A stretch of DNA of 64,000 nt. It comes from Ctenosaura bakeri (lineage: Eukaryota; Chordata; Lepidosauria; Squamata; Iguanidae). The position numbers and the translations under genes are program-made. Location of the stretch: the NCBI GenBank assembly GCA_948474755.1, contig CAOLHI010002499.1:1-64000 (forward strand), written 5' to 3'. Shown piece after piece: positions 10,621 to 21,450 of the stretch (its first letter is position 1; every line of letters begins with the position of its first letter). Below the pieces are notes generated by a model. It searched no databases. It was not told the DNA's origin and saw only the letters and a program-made list of their open reading frames with translations.

Positions 10621-12290
10621 TCAGTACGGGGCTACAAGGACGACGTCGGCCCAGTCGGCGAGGATCTTGGATATCACCCGGCCCAGGAGGGGAAATGGAG
10701 GGAAAGCGTAGAGAAGTCCCTCGTTCCACCTGAATTGGAAGGCATCGCCGATGGAACCGCGGTCGTGATCGGCCTTCCAGCAGTACTGACAGCACTTCGA
10801 GTTCTGGCTGGTGGCAAAGAGGTCGATCGCCGGCTCGCCCCACTGGTCCAGGATCATCTGGAACACTTCGTTGGAGAGGGACCACTCGTGGTGGTAAGAG
10901 GTGTCCCTGTTTAGTGTGTCTGCTGTGGTGTTCTCCTGCCCGGCCAGGTGAACTGCCACCGGATGGATCCGAAGCGAGACACACCCGTTCCAGAGATCGA
11001 GGGCTATGTTGAGAAGGGTGGTCGAATGGGTTCCTCCTTGCCTGTTGATGTAGCAGACTGCTGTCGTGTTGTCTGTGAGGATGAGCACCGTGCGGTCTGT
11101 GACGAGGTGGCGAAACGCCCTCAGCACTTTCCAGACGGCAAGGAGCTCGAGAGCGTTGATGTGGAGGACGATCTCGTCGTTGATCCACCAGCCCCGGACT
11201 CTGAGATCGCCGCAGTGCGCTCCCCATCTGAAGAGGGAGGCATCCGTCGTTACCGTGACCTGCGGGGTCGCCTCCTGGAACAGCATTCCCAACTGGAGGT
11301 GGTGGTAGTGTTGCCACCATAATAGGGAGGGACGCACCTGCGGAGGTAGCTGAAGCAGTAGTCTCTGGTTGTCCAGCAGTGGGTTGAAGGCCCGAACAAA
11401 CCAGTACTGGAGAGGTCTCGCACGGAGCCTGGAAACGGTGGTGGATGCCATATAGCTGAGGAGCTGTTGAAGTCTCCTGGCTGTCACCACCGGAGCCTCG
11501 TAAACGTCCAACGCGGCCCGGCGAAGAGTCCATGCCCGGTCCATCGGCAGGTAGGCCCTGGCCGATACCAAGTCAAGCGTGGCACCGATAAAGTCCAGCA
11601 CTCTCGCCGGCTCGAGGTGGGACTTCTTCGGGTTGACCCGGAGCCCGAGACGGGTCAGAAGCGTCAAAGTCCGGTGGATGTCGCTGTAAAGTTTCTGTCT
11701 GCAGGACGCCACCAGAAGCTAATTGTCCAGGTAGGGACAGATGGAGACGCCCTTCGTCCGCAGGTATGATACTGGGGCCATGCATTTGGTGAAGACCCTG
11801 GGCGTGGTCGAAAGTCTGAACGGTAGCACCCTGCACTGGTAACAGGTGCCGTCGACTGCGAACCGTAGGTACCGTCTGTGCTGTGGGCGAATGGCAATGT
11901 GGAAATAAGCATCCCGAAGATCGATAGAGGCGAACCAGTCCCCTCATCGAAGGAATGGCAGGATCGCGGACAACGTAACCACCTTCAACTTTTTGGGGAG
12001 GATGTAGTTGTTCACCCCTCTGAGGTCTAGGATGGGCTGCAGGGTTCCGTCTGCCTTCGGTACCGTGAAGTAGCAGGAGAAGAAGCTGGTGGTTTTGGCT
12101 GAAGACGGAAGTTGCTCGATCGCCCCTTTCTGCAGCAAGGACTGGATCTCTTCCAGCAGAGCCGAGCTGGCCAGGGTAGAATAGTAGACACCTCACGGTG
12201 GAACATCTTGAAATTCTATGGCGTACCCAAGACGGACAATGGAAAGCACCCAAGAGTCCGTGGTGACATGGTGCCACTCGGCGAGGTGTC
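10621..12290 (-). pseudogene. DIRS reverse transcriptase / RNase H remnant
   Basis: Reading from about 12,290 downwards, the reverse transcriptase shows YFTVPKADGTLQPILDLRGV, then ASIDLRDAYFH (first catalytic aspartate). The active-site box reads YLDN followed directly by a stop, where the family has two aspartates and an open codon. Two nonsense codons lie in the core (at about 11,945 and 11,717) and a third ends the long frame at 10,621. The RNase H domain is in the open part (11,712-10,621). Its acidic residues are visible in TTDASLFRWGAH, INALELLAVW, LILTDNTTAV and NTTADTLNRD. All internal stops are compatible with point mutations after insertion. Confidence 0.9.
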
Positions 12291-12364
12291 TGGCCAGGCT
12301 CGGTTGGTCTTGGAAGGCTGCTGGCAGGCTGAAGGATGGGTGCGGTGGCTACCTGCGTCGGCGG

Positions 12365-14833
12365 TCAAAACCAGGACTTCGCCTTGGATGAAGATTTCTT
12401 AGACGACGAGGCCGGGCGTTGTCGGAAAGATCTTCGGCCGGAGGAGACAGTCGACGGCCTGGACTGGACCAACTGGGATGACCGCTGTGGGAAAGTTGAG
12501 GAGGAAGACCGATGCCAAGACGGCCATGAGCCAGAGGACCGATGGGACTGGGATGGTTGGTTTATCCCCATGCTTTTGGCGGTCAGGCGTGCCTTGACGA
12601 TGCTGTCCACGGTATCGTCGGTTGCGGAATTGAAGAGCTCTTGACCGTCGAAGGGGAGATCTTCAATCCGCCTCCGGCTGTCCTCCTGTAGCCCTGAGGA
12701 CCATAGCCATGCATGCCTGTAGAGAGCAACAGAGTCTGCCATCACCCTTGAAGCAACCTCCACGGTGTGCTTCAAGGAGATAATCTGTTGATTCGCGATG
12801 GCGACAGCCTCGTTGAAGAGCTGCACAGTGGTCGGGCAACTGTCCTCTGGAAGGCGTGCCAAGAGAGGTACAAGGTGGTCCAGAAGACTGCGGTGGTAAG
12901 CCGCAAGACATGACTGAGTGTTGGACACCCTTGTTATCAGCGAGGAAGCAGTGTAAAACCTCCTGCCGAAAGTGTCCAACTTCCGTCCCTCACAATCCGG
13001 CGGGGTGGTATGGGCTCTATTACCACTCTTAGTCTCAGCGGACTCTACTACAATAGAGTTCGGTACCGGATGACTGAAGAAGAACTCTGCGTTCTCCTTC
13101 TGAGTCCGGTACAGGTATTCCAGCCGGTGAGGTATGGGCTGTGCAGACGCAGGCTTGATCCAGGATTGTCACAGGGCCTTCATCAGTTTTGGCAGGACGG
13201 GCAACGGCGCAATGGTCGGCTGATGAGCCTCGACGTATTGGAAGACTGGGTCTTCCTCCTTGGATGTTGGTTCTGCGACCTTCAGTCCTAGGGCCGTAGC
13301 CATGCGGAGGAGGATGGCCCAAAATTGCAGACTCCGGTGTCGGTTCCCCAAAAGCCAAGGGCGGTGACTCGTGGGGACGCCGGAGTCGAGTCTTCTGAAT
13401 CCGTCTCCGACTCGTATGACTGGGAGGACGGAGTCAGGGACCTCACAGGAGACCTACCCCTGGATATTTTATGGGGAGGTCGGTCCAGTGCCTCCGGTCA
13501 AGTCACCGTTGTCGTCGGTACCGTTGGTGTGGTCTTCGTCGTTATCGTTGTTGCAGGCAACGTCGCCAACGAGGTCACAGGGACAACAGCAGAGCACACC
13601 CTGGTTGCTTGGGTGACTGCCATCGAAGGCTGTGCCACCAGAGTTGAGGTGGCTTCAGACACCGGGCGGGTAGCTGTCAAAGTGACCCTCAGGGGCTGCG
13701 AGATGGCCCTGTAAGGAGGTGTGTGCTCCCGTGATCTCCGATGGCATGGAGAAGGAGAGCGGCTCTGCAAACGTTGGTATCGGGAGCTACGCTCCTCTCT
13801 GACTGGCGAACAGGATCAACGGTACAGGACCCAGTGTCTGGTGTCTGGGTGGTACCGGTCCCTGTAGGATGGCGAGTATGATTGGTAAGATGGCGGATAC
13901 TTGCACCATTCATACTCATGGCCATACCTGCCGAGGTGGGAGGCAGAAGTATAGGCCGAGCCAGTCAAGGGACGGGAGTGAGGTACGTCTTCATACACCT
14001 CCCGGCGGTGTGGTGATGGTGGCCTGACTCTCCGCTCCGGTGAACAGGAGACACTTCTGCCCGAGGCTGCCGGATGCCTGGGCGGAGGCTGGCGTTGGGC
14101 CATCACATCCTCCCAGTGGTCGACCGATTTACGGTGACTCAGCGGGGGCTCCACAGCCGTCAAGACGGGTGGCTCCGAGGAAGGCAAGACCTCCACGGCC
14201 TGCTCCTCATCTGAGACCTCCAAAACCTCTTCGACCTCTTCCAATTCTGACTGCTCACCTGGGTCCCCAGGGAGCTGGGTCCACAGAGGTGTGGGGAGGT
14301 GAAACTCCCTGGGTGGAGAGCGCCGTTTCTCTTTCTCCTTCTTCTTTTTCCTTTCCTTCTCCTTACTGCTATCTTGGGTAGCAGGGCACTTCTTCTGGGC
14401 CGCTGTCAGAGGCCTAGTAGACACAGAGGCCTGTGTGTCTGTGGGAACCCTCTTCATTGTCTTGGCAGCCGCTGACAACTTAGGGATTCTTGGAAGCGCG
14501 GAGATGGACAGTCTCGATGCCGGTACCGAGCCCGATATCGATGAGGTGGACAGCCACCGATACTGTCGGCGATAAAGTCGCGTGTCTGGGCGATGGTGTC
14601 TCGGACATCTCAGGGAGTGTCTTGGGCTACTCTCTGGCCTGCAAAGACTGTTCCCAACAGTGGGATTTAAGTCTGGAGGAGCCGTTTCGCAGGGTTTGCG
14701 ACGTGAACTCCCGACAGACTTGGCAAGCCCTGATATTATGGGTCTCGCCCAAACAAAAAAGACACTCACGGTGTTTATCCGAGAGCGCGACTTTACGTCC
14801 ACAGGAGACACACTTCTTAAACAGAGCAGACAT
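12365..14833 (-). pseudogene. DIRS gag-like remnant
   Basis: It starts at ATG 14,833 with a Cys/His array (CVSC, CLFC, CQVC) like copy 1. The frame shifts between about 14,630 and 14,520, then continues with ALPRIPKLSAAAK, a lysine-rich block and LEVSDEEQ. Further frame changes occur near 13,800 and 13,000. The C-terminal piece (12,979-12,365) has DTFGRRFYTASSLITR and SCLAAYHRSLLDHLVPLL. These resemble, from memory, the DIRS gag domain that was also captured in vertebrate LAP2-alpha. It ends in a serine/arginine-rich tail. The protein would package element RNA; this copy is broken in at least three places. Confidence 0.8.
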
Positions 14834-15039
14834 ATGCTAGAGTCTGAAGTGGAGACCAGAAGAAGAAGAGAAGGAAAAGGCCGAAGAAAGATGAGAGACG
14901 ACTAAGAAGAGAGAGGGAGAAATACCAAATCCAATCCAAAATCCGAAGCTGAAGTCAAAGCCGAAAATCCGAAGTCAAAAACCAGCAGAAAACGCAAGAA
15001 AAGCAAGCCACTAGCAAGAACCTTCCGTTCGCGATGGCG

Positions 15040-15176
15040 GACGAGAAAGAACTGAGGAGTGACCGTTGCTCGGCGGGAGGAGCATGCGCAGTACCGGCAT
15101 GGAGGAGGGGTTCCCGCCAATCTACTAAGCTCTAGAATCTTCCGAACGCTGCCGCGCACAAACAAAAGCTCCTAAT
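15040..15176. repeat. DIRS terminal inverted repeat, right arm
   Basis: Reverse-complementary to 9,145-9,270. It contains AGGAGCATGCGCAGTACCGG and GCTCTAGAATCTTCCGAAC, and is followed by the terminal CTCCTAATGTGTGAGGCAC block. Confidence 0.9.
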
Positions 15177-15328
15177 GTGTGAGGCACAGAGACCATGAAG
15201 AAGAATAGCACTATCACAGTCTAGTCCGGAAATGTCCTCAGTGTCATTACAGAAGATTTAAGACTGAACCACAATACTGAAAAAGTGACAAAAATAAAAA
15301 CAATAGTAGAAACAAACATTAAACTTAC

Positions 15329-15728
15329 AGTTTAGCTGTGATGAGAAGAATCAGTGCAACAAACGTACCCCTTGTCAGTTTCTTGATTTGGCCTACCATG
15401 GTGAGGCCCAAATAAAACAGTGCTGAGCCAGAAAATGAACTGGCAAGTCCATCAAGGAAGTTTTCCAAATATTCAGGAATCTTTTGGTTGAGAATGAAAT
15501 TTGAGGCAATTCCTATGAAGACCATGAACACAATAGGGTTCTGTAACACCCGAAGAAGTCCAAGTCCCACAATCTTGATTTTGCTATGAGAAAGACCGCG
15601 ATTGTCTCTTGATTTCTGGATTTCACAAAAGATGAATCCTAAAGGGTTTAGTATCATAAGAGATATTGGTGCAACCAAGTAAATGTACTGGAGATACTCT
15701 GGATATGTAGTTTGATATAAAGCTTCAA
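15329..15728 (-). CDS. GPR155: GPR155 exon 2 of coding sequence (residues ~154-286)
   Basis: The acceptor CCCTCTAG precedes 15,728. The last base of the previous exon plus TT gives the valine of the VEALYQTTYPEYLQYIY segment, so the frame joins cleanly. The exon carries LVAPISLMILNPLGFIFCEI, the KIKIVGLGLLRVLQNPIVFM block and SGSALFYLGLTMVG, all hydrophobic segments of the PIN-like (auxin efflux carrier type) domain. It ends ITAKL with CT before the GTAAGT donor (15,328). The splice leaves a phase-2 junction whose partner exon is not in this window. No stop or frameshift is present. Confidence 0.95.
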
Positions 15729-16599
15729 CTAGAGGGAAAATGAGAAATATGGAAAGCAGTCACTGATAAGGATTTTCATAGATGTTTTACCCACACAGTA
15801 ATTCTCTGTTCTCACAGGCACACATTTTTTTCATATAGGTCAGGATTCACAAACAAGGTAGGAGAGATCTGTTAGACATGCATACTGCACTAGACCCTTA
15901 ACTAAAGCAAATATAACCTTATCCAGGGATTCTGTTCTATGTTCCATTATATTGACTTTATTTGGTAAAGCTCTTGCACTGCTGAGACCTATGCCATTCA
16001 GCCAGGTAAAGCAAGTGCTGGAAAAGACTGCCTACAACTAACACATTTTTTTAAAAAAATAAAAATAAAGACCAGAGGTCCATAAAGATCTCAAGAAAAC
16101 CCCCAAAGAAACACTCATTAAAGAAACAAAAATACTAAAATTTCAACAAAACGCAAGATATAATTAGAACAAGGAAAGAATGAACAAACAAAGTAGAGAT
16201 AGATCAACAACGCTCACCAGCTCACAAAACCATGAAGAGAGATCCATGAAAAGAACTTTCCCTACTCTGCCACAGCAGACAAAAAGGAACTGAGTAGGAA
16301 GAATAGAAGCTTTTTTAAAAATTAATTTCAGCATGAACAATCCAACTTACAATCAAAGTAGTATGCATTCAAAAAATAACCAGAAATAAGAAAAAGAGAG
16401 AAAAAGGGAAGATGAAAAGGAAAAAAGGGAAAAAAGACATACAAGTAATAAAAAGTAGGGCTTTGACCCACCTAGTCCTGACTGTAATGAAAAGGGGGAA
16501 AAAAGGAAAAGGAAAAATATATTATTCTACCATTACAGACCTGACTCAATAATCCTGCTAAAATTACTATTGAGCATAATTACAGATTATGACATCATT

Positions 16600-17230
16600 A
16601 GATTTCTTATTGCTCAAAATGTCCACAAATGGTTTCTAGTCTTTCAAAATTGGAATATCCTTTAGAACCCACAGTAATTTGGCTATTTAGGCTAACTCCT
16701 CAATCTTAACCATTCTCAAATTTGAGCAATTTTCTTGATGCTGTTTTCATATATCAAAAAGTAATCCATGTTTTTTCTGCAGTTCTTTATCCACAATGCC
16801 CAACAAAAACATTTCTGGTAACAGGACAAAGTCTACCTTTAAAAATTTTTGGATTAACATATAAATCTTAGACCAGTCACTTTTCCTCCTCTTATAAGTC
16901 CACCATATTAGAAACATCTCCAATGTTGGCTTGACACTTCCAACATTGGTTTCAAACATTCTGGGACATTTTCAACAGCTTATTTGTGGTTAGATACCAT
17001 CTATGTATCGTCTTACACAAGCTCTTTTTTTAAATTACTGCACAAAACTAATTTCCTCTAACTTCTATAGCTGTATTTCTTGTATCTTAATTAAATTTGT
17101 CTTTAAGCTGCATATAAGCAAACCAATTAAGATCTTTGCCTTCCACAAAAATCATCTCTCTTAATTCAAACTTCCAGCTATCTAGTTTAAAATACAAAAG
17201 ATGATAATAAGAAGGTATCTCCAACTTTGA
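16600..17230 (-). mobile_element. L1 ORF2 C-terminal fragment
   Basis: On the minus strand the sequence encodes RWYLTTNKLLKM, then after frame changes CWKCQANIGD, IQKFLKVDFVLLPEMFLLGI and KELQKKHGLLFDI. This is the same order as the tail of the L1 at 7,400-7,800. It is 5'-truncated and internally decayed; no target duplication was identified. Confidence 0.7.
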
Positions 17231-17335
17231 AACCATTCTTTTCTTTAAAAAAAAAAGAGGCTTCCTGAGGTTAGGTGGCTAATATTATCTTACGAAAAAG
17301 TCTCTGCTTATACTAAACCCATAAGAAATTTTTTT

Positions 17336-17830
17336 CTAATACAGCCCTCCTTCCATATTTGTGAGTTTGACCTTCATGAATTTGATTATTTGCGAGCGCA
17401 TGTGCCTTCCTCCTATTATTCTCCTCCGTTTCCCTTGCATTTTGCTGGGCATGGAGAAGGGAGGCAAGCGCACCTGGGAAAAAGGCAAGAGAATGAGAGG
17501 AGACATGCAAGTGCCTTCTCCCCTCTGGAGCTCCTCCTCCCATTCCCATGCATTTGGCCCCACTGGGAAAACGTGTGCTGAGGCAAAATGCAAAGGAATG
17601 GGGGAAAGGCTTGTGTGAGCCTTCTTCTTCCCCTCCAAAGCTCCCTCTTCCATTCTCATGCAATTTGCCCCAGCACAGAGAACACACACCAAGGCAAAAT
17701 GCAAGAGAATTGGGGGGAGCCCTGGAAGGGAATGGGAGGGGGACTGTAGGGAGAATTATTAATGTTTTCCCCACTTTCATGAAGATTCTGAGCCTTGAGC
17801 CCTTGCGAAAGTGGAGGGACCCTTGGGTCA
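17336..17830 (-). mobile_element. Non-autonomous Tigger-like DNA element (expanded)
   Basis: The left end, read on the minus strand, gives CACAAATATGGAAGG and CGCAAATAATCAAATTCATG. It is related to the right end of the element at 37,700-38,181, and both translate to a shared LANNQ..QTHKYGR/QTCKYGR string. The other end has GGGTCCCTCCACTTTCGCAA on the minus strand. The interior is three diverged copies of a CTCCCATTCCCATGCATTTGG-type unit. Exact ends are uncertain. Confidence 0.5.
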
Positions 17831-17872
17831 CCATATGCCAGAAACAATTTCAAGGCACACAACAGCAACATC
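17812..17872 (+). repeat. tRNA-SINE 3' fragment
   Basis: CTTGGGTCACCATATGCCAG, then TTTCAAGGCACACAACAGC. This matches the 3' part and tail of the SINE at 24,999-25,181. Confidence 0.6.
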
Positions 17873-18134
17873 AAAACTTTTGATTATGCACATCAGGGTC
17901 AGGAGGCGGCGCTGGTTTCTCCAAGAATGGTACTCAGCTCAGGAATCTTCTGAAAAAGACTCTGTGAAAGCACAGAATCCATACATCTAACTCTATCAGA
18001 AGCACATCTCCATCCTGGGCTCTGTGAGCAACAGCTACTTCACTTGCTGCCTTCAGAATCCAAACAACATATAACCTAGCAACTTTCCCATCTTGGTGTC
18101 CTGCAAATATTTCTGATTATGATTTCCATCACCA

Positions 18135-18225
18135 CTGACTACTGGCCATGACAGCTGGGGACAATGGGAACTTTAGTCAACACATTTGCAATGTGCCAGG
18201 CTGAGGAAGGCTGGCTTTGAGAGTA
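18135..18225. repeat. Diverged foldback MITE fragment
   Basis: GACAATGGGAACTTTAGTCA ... GGCTGAGGAAGGCTGG resembles one arm of the common reptile foldback family also seen at 29,118, 40,190, 54,500, 56,290 and 58,745. Confidence 0.35.
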
Positions 18226-21200
18226 ACTTTACTGAATGATAAGTGAAGAAAGTGTAAACGGAGGCATATCTTGCACAGCAATAGGGCTGTCATCTGATTT
18301 TTTTTAAAAATTACAAATAAATTAACAATTTGTTTCAGGGACAGGAATCATGCAGCCCTACAGATGCTAGTGGACTAATGAGTTCTTGCAGCCCTAGCTA
18401 GCACAGCCAATGAACAGCGATGCTGGGAGTTACAGCCGAACAACATCAAGAGCCAATTGATATAAATAGTTAATAAACTTGCAGGATATTTTTATTCTGA
18501 AACAAAAATGGGTGTGAGCATGAGTTCATTCTTACAGCAGGGAGTGCTTCTTGATTTGAACTCCAAACAAATGGCACTTTCCCAATGGGAAGGGGGAAGA
18601 CTACTCCCACTGATTCCCTCTTTTTGCCATTTGTGCTTACCAAAGAGAATCTGCTCCTGGCAACTATGCAATGTCTGATGCAGTGTGGGAGGATAGGGGT
18701 GAGAGACAGAATCAGGAAAAATTGGTCCCACCACCCTATTCTGCCACCAGAATTCTTCACTGGATCTCTATTCCTTGCATGTTGGCAGAAGCCTAGATGA
18801 GACAGGAACTTCTTTTCTATTATATGCTTTAAAGGCTCCTGGCATTAATGAATGTCTTTTTCCTATTTAAATTCTTAATTTTTCTCATTATCAGATCCAT
18901 TTTCAAGAAAGTTAAGTTATCCTCATTTACCTTGTCCTAATGATCATGTGCTTTTTTGTTTGTAAAGCCTGGTAATCTGATTGTTATATCTATCCTCCTT
19001 TGGTTGAAATTGGATTCCCATCATGCCAAACTATCACGCCAAACTTCTGCCAAAAGGCAGAAGGTGATAGATGACATATTTTATGTTTCCATGGGGAACT
19101 AATCACAATCCAAACAGATACAGAATGCTTTCTGGTAGGAAAGACAATGTCTGCATAATGTTTTGGCTCCTGAACACCCAAACCTTTCTTTTATCTTTTA
19201 TCTTTATGATCCTCTCCCCAAAATTCTGGGTACATCAACTAGGCTTTGATCTTTGAACCAGGTGACCAAGGCTACCACTGTGCTTCTAAGGAGTCAGATA
19301 AGCTTATCTCTAAATTTAAAATGGCAACCAACAATAAGAATGGATACTGAAGACTCTTGACATTTTGCTGCTCTAACCAATGATTCATGACCTTCTGCTT
19401 GCAGAGTCCAAGTATCTATTTATGGCATGGACCAGTGGGCTTGTGTTGTTATGTTAGCCTGTGATGCGGTTGACAGCATGTTGACCTAACCAATTAAATG
19501 GCAATACAGCAAACTCCAAACTAGGTGTGTGCCTTCACAGATACCTATTAAAATGTTATAAGGTGTTCTCTGAAATGTGGTGAAATGTAAACTCCAAGAA
19601 AAGAAACAACAACACCCAAGCAGTATAAAAGAAAATATGGGGTCTCAAAAGACTTGTGATCTTAAACCTATGAAGTGAAAAGTGCACTAATGGAGGGGCT
19701 AGGCCTGCTGGCTAGGCCAGATACTTTTGTAAGGTTTGAATCCTTTAGTCTTATTTCAAGTATGAGCCTTGGCTATTCATAAAGATAATCATATAAAGTA
19801 AAGAAGACTTCTGGTTCAATATAGAACCATAAAAAGAACTGCCTAGCTCACCAAAAGCATAAAGCAAAGCACATCCCTTCCATCAAAACCTTAACAGTAG
19901 TTTCATTAGATTTATTTTTAAAGTAGTCTCTGGCCTTTATTTCAACATATTTCACAAAATACATTAAACGTATAAAGGCACGTACAACCAAATTACTTTA
20001 ACAAGTATACAAACGTCTGGTGAAACAAGAGTGTCATAGTAATCCTTCTTTTAGAAAATTAAGTAACCCACCTGGCTAAACAGGGGTTTCCCACAGTTAT
20101 AGCATCATCACAGAAGACTACTCTATCATGAGTTTTACCACATAAAAGCTATACAGAACTATCTCCCCTCCACAATCAAACATGCAAGAATTTGATACGG
20201 GAAGAAGTCATTCTGTGACATAGCCACATAAAGCTATGAAGATGAAGAAGAGTATGCTACATTGTGCATGGAAAATAATCAAATGAAGCTTTTCTAGCTA
20301 TCGGAACAATCCCCCACAAATTTGCAGAATTTGGAAGAAATCCATATAAGGAAAACACAGGAACTTTGAAATGTATTTACTAGAGGAACAGATTTCAGAA
20401 CTTACAAATTGACATTCTGCTTGTTCTCAGGGCAGAGAACAAACAAGTCTGCTGACCCGTTTTGGACAAAAAGTCCAAGTACTATTTCACCAAAATAAAA
20501 GATGAAATGCTAAGCTTTAATGAAAAAATACTACAAAGAAATCTCTCCTTCCATAGTTTTTACAGTTGTACTCTCTCTTATACAGTCAATACTTCATTTT
20601 ACACACAAAGTCAAAAGTTCCACTTTCGTTGCAATTTCTCTACTCAGCACAATGTAATTACTATGAGTAATTCTAAGTATCAATGGTATTTAAAGTGTAG
20701 CTTAAAAAGCTAGCTCTATCCTCTTAAGTACCTTTTAATGATAGAGTCAATAAACCACTTGGATTTTCCATGTCAATATTTTCTTCTGTATTGTATCAGA
20801 AACTCTTGAGTTTGCCTCTCCTAGATGAAAATTGTGCCACTTTCTTAAGAAAGGTTAACTATGGTTTATTCATCCACAGAGCATATTACCGCAGATAAGA
20901 ACACAAGCCACATGAACCAGTACAGAGTGAATAGCTAGTCTAAGAAAAAGCAAGTTTTTTTTAAATACAGTGACTGAAGTACTGAACAAAGGATTTTTAA
21001 TAAGCAGATTTTGTACCTTCTTTACAGAGAAAATTTTAAAATAGCTATTCATTCTGTTTCAGTATTATAATTTAACTGTGCTTCGGCGTTGTAACTTTGT
21101 GCTGTCTGTACTTGTTTTTCAACTCTGTTCTGAGCTGCCTTGAGTTTGAAGAAAGAGGAGGAATACATAGTTTTTTAAAAAACAGAACAGTTTGCCCTCC

Positions 21201-21269
21201 ATTTTCATGGTTATTTTACTTTTTTTATTTTAAAAAGTCTTACTGAATTTGCCACAGCCACAGGAAAAA

Positions 21270-21450
21270 AAAAGTTCTCTAAGAATCTCTAGGTCCCCAG
21301 CATGATTTTATGGTCCATTTCCACAGGACCTAGAGATTCCTAGAGAGAACACTTCTCTAGGCATTGCTAGGTCCTCCGGCATGACTCTACGGCCCACTTC
21401 TGCTGGAATTTGACCACAGAATCATGTTGGAGGGCCTAAAGATTGCTTGA
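21270..21450. repeat. Inverted and tandem repeat around an AGGTCC motif
   Basis: GTTCTCTAAGAATCTCTAGG at about 21,275 is mirrored by CCTAGAGATTCCTAGAGAGAAC at about 21,330. It is then repeated in diverged form as CTTCTCTAGGCATTGCTAGG and GGGCCTAAAGATTGCTTGAG. It is probably an old foldback DNA element; family not recognised. Confidence 0.5.

Larger units (their letters stand above)
9093..15205 (-). mobile_element. DIRS-type tyrosine-recombinase retrotransposon, near full length (copy 2)
   Basis: In element order (minus strand) there are: a 5' terminus at 15,205; a gag-like region (14,833-12,365); a reverse transcriptase/RNase H region (about 12,290-10,621); a tyrosine recombinase region (about 10,570-9,465); an internal complementary region (9,333-9,432); and the 3' terminus at 9,093. 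The termini are inverted repeats of about 130-160 bp. There is no integrase, no aspartic protease and no target duplication, as expected for DIRS elements, which are thought to integrate from a circle by recombinase. Several nonsense codons and frameshifts make this copy dead. It lies inside a foldback MITE in a GPR155 intron. Confidence 0.93.
8965..15237. mobile_element. Foldback MITE with 3-bp target duplication, split by a DIRS insertion
   Basis: The outer parts (8,965-9,092 and 15,206-15,237) form one palindromic element: GGCCATTTCCGCACTAGACT on the left and its near complement on the right. The flanking 3-bp duplications are TCA (8,962-8,964 and 15,238-15,240). The left part already holds one whole arm and most of the other. 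The DIRS element entered the second arm between GTGGAATAA and TAGCACTATC. Other copies of this MITE are at 31,097, 34,335 and 63,234. A 3-bp target duplication suggests a PIF/Harbinger-type origin, which is inference. Confidence 0.85.

Noticed and set aside
10948..11322. Plus-strand open frames across the DIRS element (also 9,450-10,914 and 13,325-13,714)
   Set aside because: They are antisense to the gag, RT and recombinase regions, which show recognisable motifs on the minus strand.
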